From Lachnospiraceae bacterium (GTDB lineage: Bacteria; Bacillota; Clostridia; Lachnospirales; Lachnospiraceae): a DNA stretch of 64,000 nucleotides. The notes under the pieces were generated by a model. That model searched no databases. It worked only from the letters and a program-made list of their open reading frames with translations, and was not told the origin of the DNA. The translations under genes and the position numbers were made by a program. Positions 47,106 to 55,239 of this stretch are shown here, in pieces (within the stretch, counting starts at the first letter, position 1; each line of letters begins with the position of its first letter). The stretch spans positions 1 through 64,000 of the forward strand of contig BLMC01000007.1 of assembly GCA_011959805.1 (NCBI GenBank). The letters run 5' to 3'.

Positions 47106-48046
47106 TGTTGTTATTGATTCAATACACATTGATATTTGCTTCTGTTCTAATACTGGTTGCACTTGGCGGATGTTTCTCAGAACATAGTGGTGTTATCAAT
47201 ATTGGTTTAGAGGGAATTATGGTTATCGGTGCACTTGGCGGTGCACTTACAATGCGTTACCTTCCAGCTGGAATGCCTGCCGTTGTCATTATTTTGCTCG
47301 TCGTGTTGGCAAGTATTATTAGTGGAATGATTTTCTCTATGTTGTTAGGCGTTGCCGCAATCAAGTTTAATGCTGACCAAACGCTTGTTGGAACAGCGCT
47401 CAATCTTCTCGGACCTGCAATTGCAGTTGTTCTTGTGCGGGCAGTAAATACTGCTGAGAGTGTGGATAATGTTTCTTCTACAGTAGTCTATGGACAAGCG
47501 AAGAAAGCTTTTTTGGTTAATATGGGTGGTTTTGAATTTAATTGGTTTATGTTGATTGCTTTGCTGGTGTTAATTGCCTCTTATATTGTATTATATAAGA
47601 CACGATTTGGTCTACGACTCTGTGCTTGCGGTGAGCATCCACAGGCAGCAGACTCTGTGGGAATCAATGTTTATAAAATGCGCTATGCAGGTGTGTTGAT
47701 TTCAGGTGCGCTTGGCGGATTGGGTGGTCTTGTTTACATTACTGCTGGTGTGAGTGAGTGGAAGTTTGAAAATGGTGTTGCGGGATTTGGATTCCTTGCG
47801 CTTGCGGTAATGATTTTTGGTCAGTGGCGACCTGTCAATATTGGACTTACCGCACTGTTGTTTGGTATGTTTCGTGCACTTTCCAATGTTTATATGGGCT
47901 TTGATGCACTGGTGGCGCTCAAGCTTCCCAGCACAATTTACAATATGCTTCCTTATATTATTTCTCTGGTGGTTCTTGTGTTTGTTTCTAAAAAGTCAAG
48001 GGCACCCAAAGCGGAAGGAATACCTTATGATAAAGGATTAAGATAA
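47105..48046 (+). CDS. Nucleoside ABC transporter permease (NupQ-like)
   Basis: A 313-residue permease of BPD family 2. ALGGCFSEHSGVINIGLEGIMV at the N-terminus and RLCACGEHPQAADSVGINVYKMR with GALGGLGGLVY are typical. It is the heterodimer partner of the preceding permease; the start overlaps that gene's stop by one base. With the BMP lipoprotein and the double ABC ATPase it completes the importer. Confidence 0.92.
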   Translation: MLLLIQYTLIFASVLILVALGGCFSEHSGVINIGLEGIMVIGALGGALTMRYLPAGMPAVVIILLVVLASIISGMIFSMLLGVAAIKFNADQTLVGTALNLLGPAIAVVLVRAVNTAESVDNVSSTVVYGQAKKAFLVNMGGFEFNWFMLIALLVLIASYIVLYKTRFGLRLCACGEHPQAADSVGINVYKMRYAGVLISGALGGLGGLVYITAGVSEWKFENGVAGFGFLALAVMIFGQWRPVNIGLTALLFGMFRALSNVYMGFDALVALKLPSTIYNMLPYIISLVVLVFVSKKSRAPKAEGIPYDKGLR

Positions 48047-48084
48047 ATAATGTTTGTAATGAGAGGGGATAGGAAAAATACAAT

Positions 48085-49380
48085 ATGGGATTCTTAAATC
48101 ACCGAAAGAAAAATAAAGAACCAAAGCGTATAGAAAAGTATGGTCTTTTATTTTGCTTAGAAGGCAATTACACAAAAATAATCGACCAGATTGAAATGTT
48201 GTTTAACAGTAAGTCTGACGAAGAAACGAATGTCAGTGAGATAGATAGCATTGAAAAAGAAAACAGTGAGACAAATTATTATACCCTGCATAATGGTGAT
48301 ATGGAGATTGTTTTTGTTTCTGGACTGAAAGAGGAAAAGGAAGGAAAAGACTATACCAAAGACCAACTTGGAGGAGTGCAAGGATTTGTGTATTCTATTC
48401 AAACAGAACATGTAGATATCAAGCGCAATTTATTTTATCATCTGCGTCAATGTAAGGGAATTGTACAGGTTATTTTTCGTTTTGATAGTGTAAGTGCGCA
48501 GGAAACAGAAGATAAATTGCAAAAGATGGTTACGCCTGTTCTAATGGTTGTAGAAAAATTACAGGGAGTTTTAACCTTTGGAGACAAAACGGCGTTTATG
48601 AACAGTGAAGGGCAATTGATTCTTGACCAAAAAGGAAATACAAAATTAGATTACTATATGCCGGCAGAGATTCAGCCAGATGAAGATTGGGGAAAAGATA
48701 TGCCGCAGGAGACACTAGACCGAAAGGAACGTTCTATGGCATGGCTCAAAGAGAAAAAAATTTATGTCTCGCCATGGCTGCCTTTTCTCTCTGAGGTCGA
48801 AGCAAATGGACCTGCGCGCACTACAAGGGAAATCTGCGGCAGAGCGGCTGCATTGTTGGCGGTTTCCCTGTACTCAGAATGTCGCCTTGGAGAGGGAATG
48901 GATTATGAACAGGCAAAAGAATTTATCACTCCTGTTATGGAATGTTTTATGGTAGAGGAGTTTCTCTCGCCAAAAGAGAAAAAATATCTGGAAAATCCAG
49001 CGTCTAGCAGAGAAGAACAAATTCAGTATTCATGGCAATATGAGAATTTGCTGGTTATGGAGTGGGCACTTGGCCTTGTGGATGAACTTCCATATCCTGA
49101 TAATATTTGTGATGTGGGTAGAACAGTTCGCATACTGCACCCATTTGATTCTCTTGAGGAGTTTGAGCAAAATGTATCAGTACGTCCTTATAGGGAACTA
49201 TTGGATGCAGCGGATTTAATCTATCGGATAGACTGGGCATGCGTCGATGCGCGTGTGATGGGAATGAAAGCACCTGCTGGATTGAATGCGGGGGTCGTTG
49301 CAGAGCGGCATCGATCCTTATTTTGGCTTGCAGGGATAGACGAGCGATGTGCATGGGATGATGTTGACTTATCCACTTGA
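48085..49380 (+). CDS. DUF4272 domain protein
   Basis: A 431-residue soluble protein. The N-terminal half (KYGLLFCLEGNYTKIIDQIEML, and the later NLFYHLRQCKGIVQVIFRF) looks like two small alpha-beta repeats. Residues about 230-425 match what I know of DUF4272: REICGRAAALLAVSLYSEC, IQYSWQYENLLVMEWALGLVDELPYPDNICD and VAERHRSLFWLAG. No catalytic motif stands out. It begins 38 bp after the transporter with a modest ribosome binding site, so it may be its last co-transcribed gene. Function is unknown. Confidence 0.68.
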   Translation: MGFLNHRKKNKEPKRIEKYGLLFCLEGNYTKIIDQIEMLFNSKSDEETNVSEIDSIEKENSETNYYTLHNGDMEIVFVSGLKEEKEGKDYTKDQLGGVQGFVYSIQTEHVDIKRNLFYHLRQCKGIVQVIFRFDSVSAQETEDKLQKMVTPVLMVVEKLQGVLTFGDKTAFMNSEGQLILDQKGNTKLDYYMPAEIQPDEDWGKDMPQETLDRKERSMAWLKEKKIYVSPWLPFLSEVEANGPARTTREICGRAAALLAVSLYSECRLGEGMDYEQAKEFITPVMECFMVEEFLSPKEKKYLENPASSREEQIQYSWQYENLLVMEWALGLVDELPYPDNICDVGRTVRILHPFDSLEEFEQNVSVRPYRELLDAADLIYRIDWACVDARVMGMKAPAGLNAGVVAERHRSLFWLAGIDERCAWDDVDLST

Positions 49381-49453
49381 TTTTTATATGCATGTTGATG
49401 TAGAGAATTATTATATGGGTATCTGTAATCGGGTAGGAGAAGATAAAGCTTTT

Positions 49454-50245
49454 TTATTTGATTGACAGATGCATTTTGCGATATTGGCTGGGAGTCATTC
49501 CTGTATATTTTTTAAATTGTCTCATAAAATGTAATTCATTGTCGTATCCGCAAAAGGCAGACAGTGACTGGATAGACATGTCGGTCGTTCGCAAATAAAA
49601 CTGTGCATTTTTAATACGTGATTGAATGATATCTTGAATACAAGTGGTACCAAAAAAACTTTTATAAAGGCGTTGAAAATGGGTCGGGCTTAGATTTACT
49701 TCTCGTGCAATCGAAGCAACGTCCCATTTTTTATGTGGGGCATTTTGAATGTTTCTATGGATTTGATTTAAGGGCAGAAAATATTTATTTTTTTGCCGCT
49801 CGTCATTGCTAGCATGAACTTGTGCAGCAAGTGAATATAAAAGTGCATGCATTAAGGAGTCAATAATCTGCACTTTATACAAATTGGAGGATAAATATTT
49901 TGAGACAATTATTTTGACGTATTCTGTCAGTAGCGATGTGTCTAGTAAAGGAAATGGATGATTTCGTGGAAGATTAAGTTTTTCAATTAAATTTTCTTCC
50001 TCTGAAAAATCAAAATGAATCCAATCATCACTGTATGATTGTGCATGACATCCATAATGAATATAGGCATTTTTGTCATATAAGATTGCTGTATTAGGGG
50101 TAGTGTCAACTATTTCTCCAGCAATTTCAAAAAATGCTTCTGTTTTCACAAACATTAGAATATAAGATCCATTGCCATTTGGATGCTTTATATCAAATCC
50201 AAAATGATGTCTGGAATCAAAACCACAGTTGCTTACAAGGATCAT
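49454..50245 (-). CDS. AraC-family transcriptional regulator
   Basis: A 263-residue regulator on the minus strand. The N-terminal 150 residues form a cupin-like sensory domain (FFEIAGEIVDTTPNTAILYDKNAYIHYGC). The C-terminal 100 residues hold two helix-turn-helix motifs: KWDVASIAREVNLSPTHFQRLYKSFFG and IQSLSAFCGYDNELHFMRQFKKYTGMTPSQYR. It is divergent from the HPr-like gene across a 203-bp gap. The usual targets of such regulators are sugar genes, but none is adjacent. Confidence 0.9.
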   Translation of the reverse strand: MILVSNCGFDSRHHFGFDIKHPNGNGSYILMFVKTEAFFEIAGEIVDTTPNTAILYDKNAYIHYGCHAQSYSDDWIHFDFSEEENLIEKLNLPRNHPFPLLDTSLLTEYVKIIVSKYLSSNLYKVQIIDSLMHALLYSLAAQVHASNDERQKNKYFLPLNQIHRNIQNAPHKKWDVASIAREVNLSPTHFQRLYKSFFGTTCIQDIIQSRIKNAQFYLRTTDMSIQSLSAFCGYDNELHFMRQFKKYTGMTPSQYRKMHLSIK

Positions 50246-50448
50246 ATAATACCTCCAAGATAGGAATTGTACGTATTGTAAACTATAGTGTAATGGTTTT
50301 GTTTCCCTTTGTCAATAAAAATAATTGGAAAAAAAGTGCAAAAAGTAAGTTTTTGGTTGTTTTGCCAATTGTTTCTTTTGTTGTATACATGTATTCTATT
50401 TTGCGTGGATTGTATTCAAATCTGAAATAATAGAGGAGGTGAATCTAT

Positions 50449-50676
50449 ATGATAAGCAGAAACATAATTCTAACAGACATCGATGAAGTTATGGAATTTG
50501 TCAATCAAGTGGAAAAATGTTCCTATAATGTGGACATTGCTGTGGATGACTCCGTGATTAATGCAAAATCTGTTCTTGGGATGCTGAGTAAGGGATTCCG
50601 CCGTATGATGCGAATGGATATTCACGCAGATCATGCAGAGGAACTGCTAGAAAAGATTGCAAGGTTTTGTATTTAA
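50449..50676 (+). CDS. HPr/Crh-like protein without the active-site histidine
   Basis: A 75-residue protein with the size and pattern of HPr. The segment NAKSVLGMLSKG aligns with the HPr regulatory serine site (KSIMGVMSLG), so the Ser-46 equivalent is kept. The region where HPr has GIHARPA reads TDIDEVMEF, with no His-15 equivalent. It therefore cannot act as a normal PTS phosphocarrier; by analogy with Bacillus Crh, which has Gln at this place, it may be regulatory. GAGGAGGTG precedes ATG 50449. A terminator closes the gene at 50721-50747. Confidence 0.7.
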   Translation: MISRNIILTDIDEVMEFVNQVEKCSYNVDIAVDDSVINAKSVLGMLSKGFRRMMRMDIHADHAEELLEKIARFCI

Positions 50677-50720
50677 AACGTAGAAGGAGCAAGACAATAC
50701 ATACAATAGAAAAAACAAAG

Positions 50721-50747
50721 TCCTCCAATTGTGGTTGGAGGATTTTT
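50721..50747 (+). terminator. Terminator after the HPr-like gene
   Basis: TCCTCCAA (50721-50728) pairs with TTGGAGGA (50735-50742), followed by TTTTT. Confidence 0.85.
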
Positions 50748-50772
50748 GTTGTGAAAGAATGCGGGGAAGTAT

Positions 50773-52098
50773 ATGAATTATGATTTGACACAGGGAAACA
50801 TTATGAAAAATCTGTTGAAGTTCTCCCTTCCAATTATGGCTGGAAATGTGCTTCAACAGCTTTATAATATAGTGGATACATTAATCGTCGGGCGGTATCT
50901 TGGCAAAGATGCATTGGCAGCAGTAGGCTCATCTTACACATTGATGGTTTTTGTGACCTCGATTATACTAGGACTTTGTATGGGCAGCAGTGCCTTTTTT
51001 TCTATGCAGTTTGGCAAACGCGATTATGACAGGTTAGAACAAGGAATTTATATAGCGTTTCTAATGATTGGAATCGTTACTATAACATTAAATTTTCTTG
51101 TTTATGTTGGAATTTATGGGATTCTTGCATTTCTGCGTGTGCCTGCGGAAGTTGCGCCTTTTATGAAAGAATATCTTCTATGGATATTTGCAGGTATTAT
51201 TGCAACTTTTCTATATAATTTTGTAGCAAATTTTATGCGCGCTCTTGGAAATTCGTTGATACCACTTTGCTTTCTAGGAGGCTCGGCAGTATTAAATATT
51301 TTGTTGGATTTGTTTTTTATTAGAGTGTTATTGTGGGGCGTCGGCGGGGCAGCAGTAGCGACTGTAATTTCGCAATACATCGCTGGGGTTGGTATTTTAA
51401 TTTACTGTTTAAAAAAATATCCTGAAGTACATATTAAAAAAGAAAATAGGCGTTGGTGTCCTCATATTTTAAAGGAATTGCTTGGATTGTCATCACTGAC
51501 GTGTCTACAACAATCTGTTATGAATTTTGGTATTTTAATGGTGCAAGGTCTTGTTAATAGTTTTGGCTCAGTAGTGATGGCTGCTTTTGCAGCGGCTGTC
51601 AAGATTGATTCTTTTGCCTATTCGCCAGTACAAGACTTTGGAAATGCCTTTTCAACTTATGTAGCGCAAAATTATGGAGCAGGAAAAGAAGAGCGAATTC
51701 GTAGGGGAATGAGGGAGGCAGTAATTGGTGCATTTGTGTTTTGTGGAGTAATTTCCATAGTTGTAGTTCGTTTTGCAAAACCGCTTATGGCTCTTTTCCT
51801 CGATGAAAATAGTGCAGAGGCAATTATAGTTGGTGTTGGTTATCTACGAATTGAAGCACTTTTTTACTTTGGCATTGGATTGCTGTTTTTGTTTTATGGG
51901 TATTTTCGTGCAGTGAACAAACCTGGAATCTCAGTTATTCTCACGGTAGTGTCTTTGGGAATGCGTGTGCTATTGGCATACCTTTTGTCGTCCATAGAAG
52001 TTATCGGGGTGACAGGTATCTGGATGTCCGTACCAATTGGATGGATTCTTGCGGACGCTGCTGGCATGTATTTTTACAGGAGTGGATACAAAAAATAG
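50773..52098 (+). CDS. MATE family efflux transporter
   Basis: A 441-residue membrane protein of the MATE family, which exports drugs or metabolites against a Na+ or H+ gradient. The N-terminal signature ILKFSLPIMAGNVLQQLYNIVD (here NLLKFSLPIMAGNVLQQLYN), followed by VGRYLGKDALAAVGSSYTL, is diagnostic. Twelve hydrophobic segments fit the family length, and the mid-protein repeat of this motif (GLSSLTCLQQSVMNFGILMV) marks the second half. A weak GGGGAAG site precedes ATG 50773. The substrate is unknown. Confidence 0.92.
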   Translation: MNYDLTQGNIMKNLLKFSLPIMAGNVLQQLYNIVDTLIVGRYLGKDALAAVGSSYTLMVFVTSIILGLCMGSSAFFSMQFGKRDYDRLEQGIYIAFLMIGIVTITLNFLVYVGIYGILAFLRVPAEVAPFMKEYLLWIFAGIIATFLYNFVANFMRALGNSLIPLCFLGGSAVLNILLDLFFIRVLLWGVGGAAVATVISQYIAGVGILIYCLKKYPEVHIKKENRRWCPHILKELLGLSSLTCLQQSVMNFGILMVQGLVNSFGSVVMAAFAAAVKIDSFAYSPVQDFGNAFSTYVAQNYGAGKEERIRRGMREAVIGAFVFCGVISIVVVRFAKPLMALFLDENSAEAIIVGVGYLRIEALFYFGIGLLFLFYGYFRAVNKPGISVILTVVSLGMRVLLAYLLSSIEVIGVTGIWMSVPIGWILADAAGMYFYRSGYKK

Positions 52099-52119
52099 TG
52101 CAATTATTAAATTATGTAT

Positions 52120-52824
52120 TTAATTTTCTTTTTCTTCCTTCGGTGACAATTTTCTTGCAATATAGACAGCTGGCGTGTCCAGAAGGCTTGTAAAGATAAA
52201 AATAATATAGCTTGAGAACACAATATTCATCAAAGTTTTAATTTCGTATATGCCCCAGAAGGCAGCAAATGTGTACAGAAAAGTGTTAAAAAATTGTGAA
52301 ATGAGAGTGGAACCATTATTTCTAAGCCATAAAAATCTTTTTGAGTCACTACAAAACTTGATTGTCTTTGCCCAGATTGCATGGTATGCAAAGACATCAA
52401 ACGTCTGTACGATTGCATAGACAATAATGCTACTGAGCATTAGGCGAGGAGTATTCCTAAATACAGAGGTAATTGCAGGAAAAGCCCAGTCGTTGGCATT
52501 TGGAGTGTAAAGCAACCATGATTGTGAGATTAAAATAAAGATACCTAATGTAAGAATCCCAATTACAACAGCTTTGTTTGCGGCGTGTTTTCCTTCTGTT
52601 TCGCTAAGAATATCAGTGACCAAGAATGTGGAGGCAAATAAAATATTGCCAAGTGTCTGTTCCATGCCAAAGGCATTTACAACAATCAATACTTCTATAT
52701 TTGCCGCGATTGTTGCAAGCACTGTCCAACAATAGAGACCTGATTTCCCAAGAAAATGGTAAAATAGCACCACGAAAGTATAATTTAAAACTAGGCTAAA
52801 GATCAATAAAAATTCGTTGTTCAT
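52120..52824 (-). CDS. yhhQ: Queuosine precursor transporter (YhhQ/VUT family)
   Basis: A 234-residue membrane protein on the minus strand. The pattern of six hydrophobic segments and the signatures ILFASTFLVTDILSETEGKHAANKAV, TFDVFAYHAIWAKT and LRNNGSTLISQFFNTFLYT identify the YhhQ (queuine/preQ1 transporter) family. ATG 52824 follows GGAGGAATTACTTT on the minus strand; longer in-frame starts are not supported. It lies 28 bp downstream of a radical SAM gene, forming a likely two-gene unit for salvage of queuosine precursors. Confidence 0.9.
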   Translation of the reverse strand: MNNEFLLIFSLVLNYTFVVLFYHFLGKSGLYCWTVLATIAANIEVLIVVNAFGMEQTLGNILFASTFLVTDILSETEGKHAANKAVVIGILTLGIFILISQSWLLYTPNANDWAFPAITSVFRNTPRLMLSSIIVYAIVQTFDVFAYHAIWAKTIKFCSDSKRFLWLRNNGSTLISQFFNTFLYTFAAFWGIYEIKTLMNIVFSSYIIFIFTSLLDTPAVYIARKLSPKEEKEN

Positions 52825-52852
52825 AAAGTAATTCCTCCAGAAGAATAATTGT

Positions 52853-53566
52853 TTAGCCAACACCAAAGTCTGTATTTTCAAGTAGAATATCGATGCGGCT
52901 ATTATCCCGATAAAGTGGATAGAGATTGCGCATAAAGGTTTCGATAACAGCAGGGCTTGGTTTTATTTTTGTTGTGTTTTCTACCATAATATTGATACAA
53001 ACTCGTTTGAAATAAGTAAGTCCTGTTTCAATATCATATTGCATAGAAGCTTCTGTCTGCCCTTCAAGGCCAAAAAGCAGACACACTTCATCAAAACAAA
53101 CAGCAATTTTTGCAGGAGATAGTTCATCAATTCCCTTGTGAAGTATGTTTTCACGAAATAATGCATCAAATGTTTCTACGCCAATTTTTATATTGGCATG
53201 AATTCCATAAGATTCAAATGTATTGCGTAGATTTGCGATAGCTTTTCGATGCATCCAATGGCATTCAAAGTGAACTTCCTTGATTCCTTTTTGGATGCAA
53301 ATGTCAAGAATGAACTGAAATGTCTTTGCATCTAAGTCGACAAAGCTGCCCGAATTTATAATTTCAAGTCTCTTAAATTTTCCAGTAACATTATTTAAAA
53401 TTTCCTGATTTAGTGCAAAATTGCTTTCTTCATCAGAACTGAAATCAAGATGATAATCGCAGAAGGTACAATGTCGCCACTTGCAGCCTGAACCGCGCAA
53501 TAGTACAATCTCTCGTTTATTTTTTTCTACAATCTCTGAATACCTTGTCAATAAATTATTTTCCAT
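52853..53566 (-). CDS. Radical SAM protein, probably queuine lyase (QueL-like)
   Basis: A 237-residue minus-strand protein. GSGCKWRHCTFCDYHLDF near residue 25 gives a CxxxxCxxC cluster motif; the spacing is one residue longer than the classical CxxxCxxC. The remainder is a partial TIM barrel (VHFECHWMHRKAIANLRNTF; IKIGVETFDALFRENILHKG). It is co-directional with the YhhQ-type transporter. Small radical SAM enzymes of this kind next to YhhQ were described as QueL, which frees preQ1 from queuine in Clostridioides difficile; the match here rests on size, motif and context, not alignment. Confidence 0.7.
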   Translation of the reverse strand: MENNLLTRYSEIVEKNKREIVLLRGSGCKWRHCTFCDYHLDFSSDEESNFALNQEILNNVTGKFKRLEIINSGSFVDLDAKTFQFILDICIQKGIKEVHFECHWMHRKAIANLRNTFESYGIHANIKIGVETFDALFRENILHKGIDELSPAKIAVCFDEVCLLFGLEGQTEASMQYDIETGLTYFKRVCINIMVENTTKIKPSPAVIETFMRNLYPLYRDNSRIDILLENTDFGVG

Positions 53567-53638
53567 AAATGTTAAAAATCCTTCTAATCACAATCAGATT
53601 ATTTTGCAATTCCCAAAATTGAGTTATGTGTTGTTCCT

Positions 53639-53808
53639 GTCAGCTCTAGCTGACAAGTTTTCTTTGTGTGTCTGTGTATAATTAAGTAGGAAAAGCGTTT
53701 TTCCTACAAGTGCCTGTGTGCAATCGAGTAGGGAAGGCTTCCGCTACTCGCCGCGCTGGGCACCCATCAGCTTTGCTGACATTCTTCCTTTGGGTGCCCA
53801 TGTGCATA
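53639..53808 (-). repeat. Three tandem copies (one full, two partial) of the dispersed hairpin repeat
   Basis: The full copy at 53722-53808, read on the minus strand, runs from TATGCACATGGGCACCC to CCCTACTCGATT. Downstream of it (lower coordinates) lie an internally deleted copy (53680-53721, with GTAGGAAAAACGCTTTTCCTAC) and a 5'-type fragment (53637-53679, with GTCAGCTAGAGCTGAC). TGGGCACCC pairs with GGGTGCCCA, enclosing a GTCAGC/GCTGAT hairpin, and CGAGTAG pairs with CTACTCG. Confidence 0.7.
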
Positions 53809-53835
53809 AAAAAAGAATCCGCAGATAACAGATTC
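53808..53835 (-). terminator. Terminator 3 of a tandem series, abutting the repeat
   Basis: On the minus strand GAATCTG pairs with CGGATTC (one G-U) around a 7-base loop, followed by seven T residues that merge with the start of the repeat. Confidence 0.65.
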
Positions 53836-53867
53836 TCACAGCGGTTTTGGCGCCGCAACATACAAAC

Positions 53868-53887
53868 AAAAAGGAGCACAAAGCTCC
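53868..53887 (-). terminator. Terminator 2 of a tandem series
   Basis: On the minus strand GGAGC-TTTGT-GCTCC is followed by TTTTTG. The stem is short but GC-rich. Confidence 0.6.
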
Positions 53888-53898
53888 GAATTTTATAA

Positions 53899-53922
53899 CA
53901 AAAAGACAGGTAAAAGACCTGT
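53899..53922 (-). terminator. Terminator 1 of a tandem series
   Basis: On the minus strand ACAGGT-CTTTT-ACCTGT is followed by CTTTTTG. It is the first of three hairpins met by transcription from the small membrane-protein gene at 54071-54334. No gene is seen in 53923-54070. Confidence 0.6.
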
Positions 53923-54070
53923 AATATTTTCATTAATTGTAAAATCCATAGTTTTGTTTATAGACAGGATGGTTCCGAACTGTCTGTATAAAATTAATTG
54001 TCTATTGTATTTGTTTTGTATTATTTCTTGGTGGAAAAATTATAACATAATATTGTTTAGATGTCCATTT

Positions 54071-54334
54071 TTATTTTTTTAACTTTTTCTGGTTTATATC
54101 TTTGTCTTCTGAAAAAAGTTCTGTTATCGTGTGTTTGTCTTGCATTCTTCTAATACAAAATAGAATAATCCACGTTAATAGTGGGATTGAAATGATTCCA
54201 AATAAAAGTGCCATAAATTGATTGCCCGCTTCTCCAGGACCAGCTGTGAAGGCAGAGATTACAAACGCAATAATGAGACCAACGAATGCAACCAACGCGG
54301 CGATGGCGGCAAATTGTTTTGGACTTTTTTTCAT
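54071..54334 (-). CDS. Small membrane protein of unknown function
   Basis: An 87-residue protein on the minus strand with two transmembrane helices (FAAIAALVAFVGLIIAFVISAF and FMALLFGIISIPLLTWIILFCI) joined by a short loop with GPGEAGNQ, and a charged tail (TELFSEDKDINQKKLKK). I do not recognise the family. The start MKKSPKQF at 54334 is the most natural; the frame stays open up to 54415 without a good ribosome binding site. It is an isolated gene followed by three terminator hairpins. Confidence 0.5.
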   Translation of the reverse strand: MKKSPKQFAAIAALVAFVGLIIAFVISAFTAGPGEAGNQFMALLFGIISIPLLTWIILFCIRRMQDKHTITELFSEDKDINQKKLKK

Positions 54335-54550
54335 GAGATAGATACCAAACCTTTCTAAAAATAAAAACATATGGGATACAAACGTGATTATAGCTTTCAA
54401 TAAAAGAAAAAGCAAGTAAAAAAGATAATTTTGCTGTTATTTTATGTATTGTAGGCGTAGACAACAACATACTTTGTATGCAAACTAATAAAAGGCATCA
54501 ATTTGACGCATGTTTTTTATTACTTTGATGGGTGAATGAACAGTAATCCT

Positions 54551-54579
54551 TTGACTTTCCATGAAGTTTAGTATATACT
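54551..54579 (+). promoter_or_regulatory. Sigma-A promoter of the SEC-C/PARG genes
   Basis: TTGACT (54551-54556), 17-base spacer, TATACT (54574-54579), 97 bp before the SEC-C gene. Confidence 0.75.
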
Positions 54580-54676
54580 GTTGCTATGCGAATTGATGTA
54601 GACAATACAGGCACCGCATTAGCGCTAGAAAAATATTTAAAAATATAGGGTAAAAGACGAAAGGGTGTTTAAGATC

Positions 54677-55195
54677 ATGGCAGAAGAAAAGACTTTATTA
54701 GAGCAGTGGAGAGGAATAGCGTACAATGAGCAAACCGATAAGAATACGCTCCAGAAGCTTTGGATTGATTATTTCCAGAAAGAAAAAGAAATTTATCAAC
54801 AGCTTTTAACAAATCCAGACGAGGAAGTACGAGGGACTGTAAAAGAGCTTGCGGAAAAGTATAATGTGGATATCATGACAATGACAGGATTCCTTGACGG
54901 TATCAATGAGAGTTTAAAGGCAGAAAACCCGATTGAAGAAATGGATGAGAACACAGAGGTAAGTCTTGGATTTGACAAAGAGAGCTTATACAAAAACATG
55001 GTGGCGGCAGAAGCGGATTGGCTGTACAACCTTGAGGAGTGGGATACAATTTTTGATGCGGATACCAAAAAAGCGTTGTATAAAGAGCAGAAATCTTCAA
55101 CAACAATTGTCAAGGAGACTAAAATTTATCCAAACGACCCATGTCCTTGCGGAAGTGGTAAGAAATATAAGAAGTGTTGCGGAAAAAATAAGTAA
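54677..55195 (+). CDS. SEC-C motif protein
   Basis: A 172-residue protein. The C-terminal zinc-binding SEC-C motif reads [20 protein letters not shown] (CxCx8CC), as in the tail of SecA and in many small adaptor proteins. The N-terminal 130 residues are acidic and helical ([42 protein letters not shown]). SEC-C motifs bind ribosomes or proteins via zinc. ATG 54677 is preferred; GTG 54665 is an in-frame alternative. The PARG gene follows by 44 bp, probably on the same transcript. Confidence 0.82.
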   Translation: MAEEKTLLEQWRGIAYNEQTDKNTLQKLWIDYFQKEKEIYQQLLTNPDEEVRGTVKELAEKYNVDIMTMTGFLDGINESLKAENPIEEMDENTEVSLGFDKESLYKNMVAAEADWLYNLEEWDTIFDADTKKALYKEQKSSTTIVKETKIYPNDPCPCGSGKKYKKCCGKNK

Positions 55196-55239
55196 GAAAG
55201 CAGTCGAGAGAATAGATATACAATCAAAAAGGAGAATAC

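Noticed and set aside
53567-53640. preQ1 riboswitch before the radical SAM and YhhQ-type genes
   Set aside because: I could not find the class I core (AGAGGTTC with CCTC and an A-rich tail) or another class in the minus-strand leader.
53639-53922. Possible CRISPR-like array because of regularly repeated hairpins
   Set aside because: The units differ in length and sequence, there are no spacers of constant size and no cas genes. They are terminators and copies of the dispersed repeat.
53682-53933. Open frame of 83 codons on the minus strand
   Set aside because: It runs through the terminators and the repeat, has no ribosome binding site and gives a low-complexity product.
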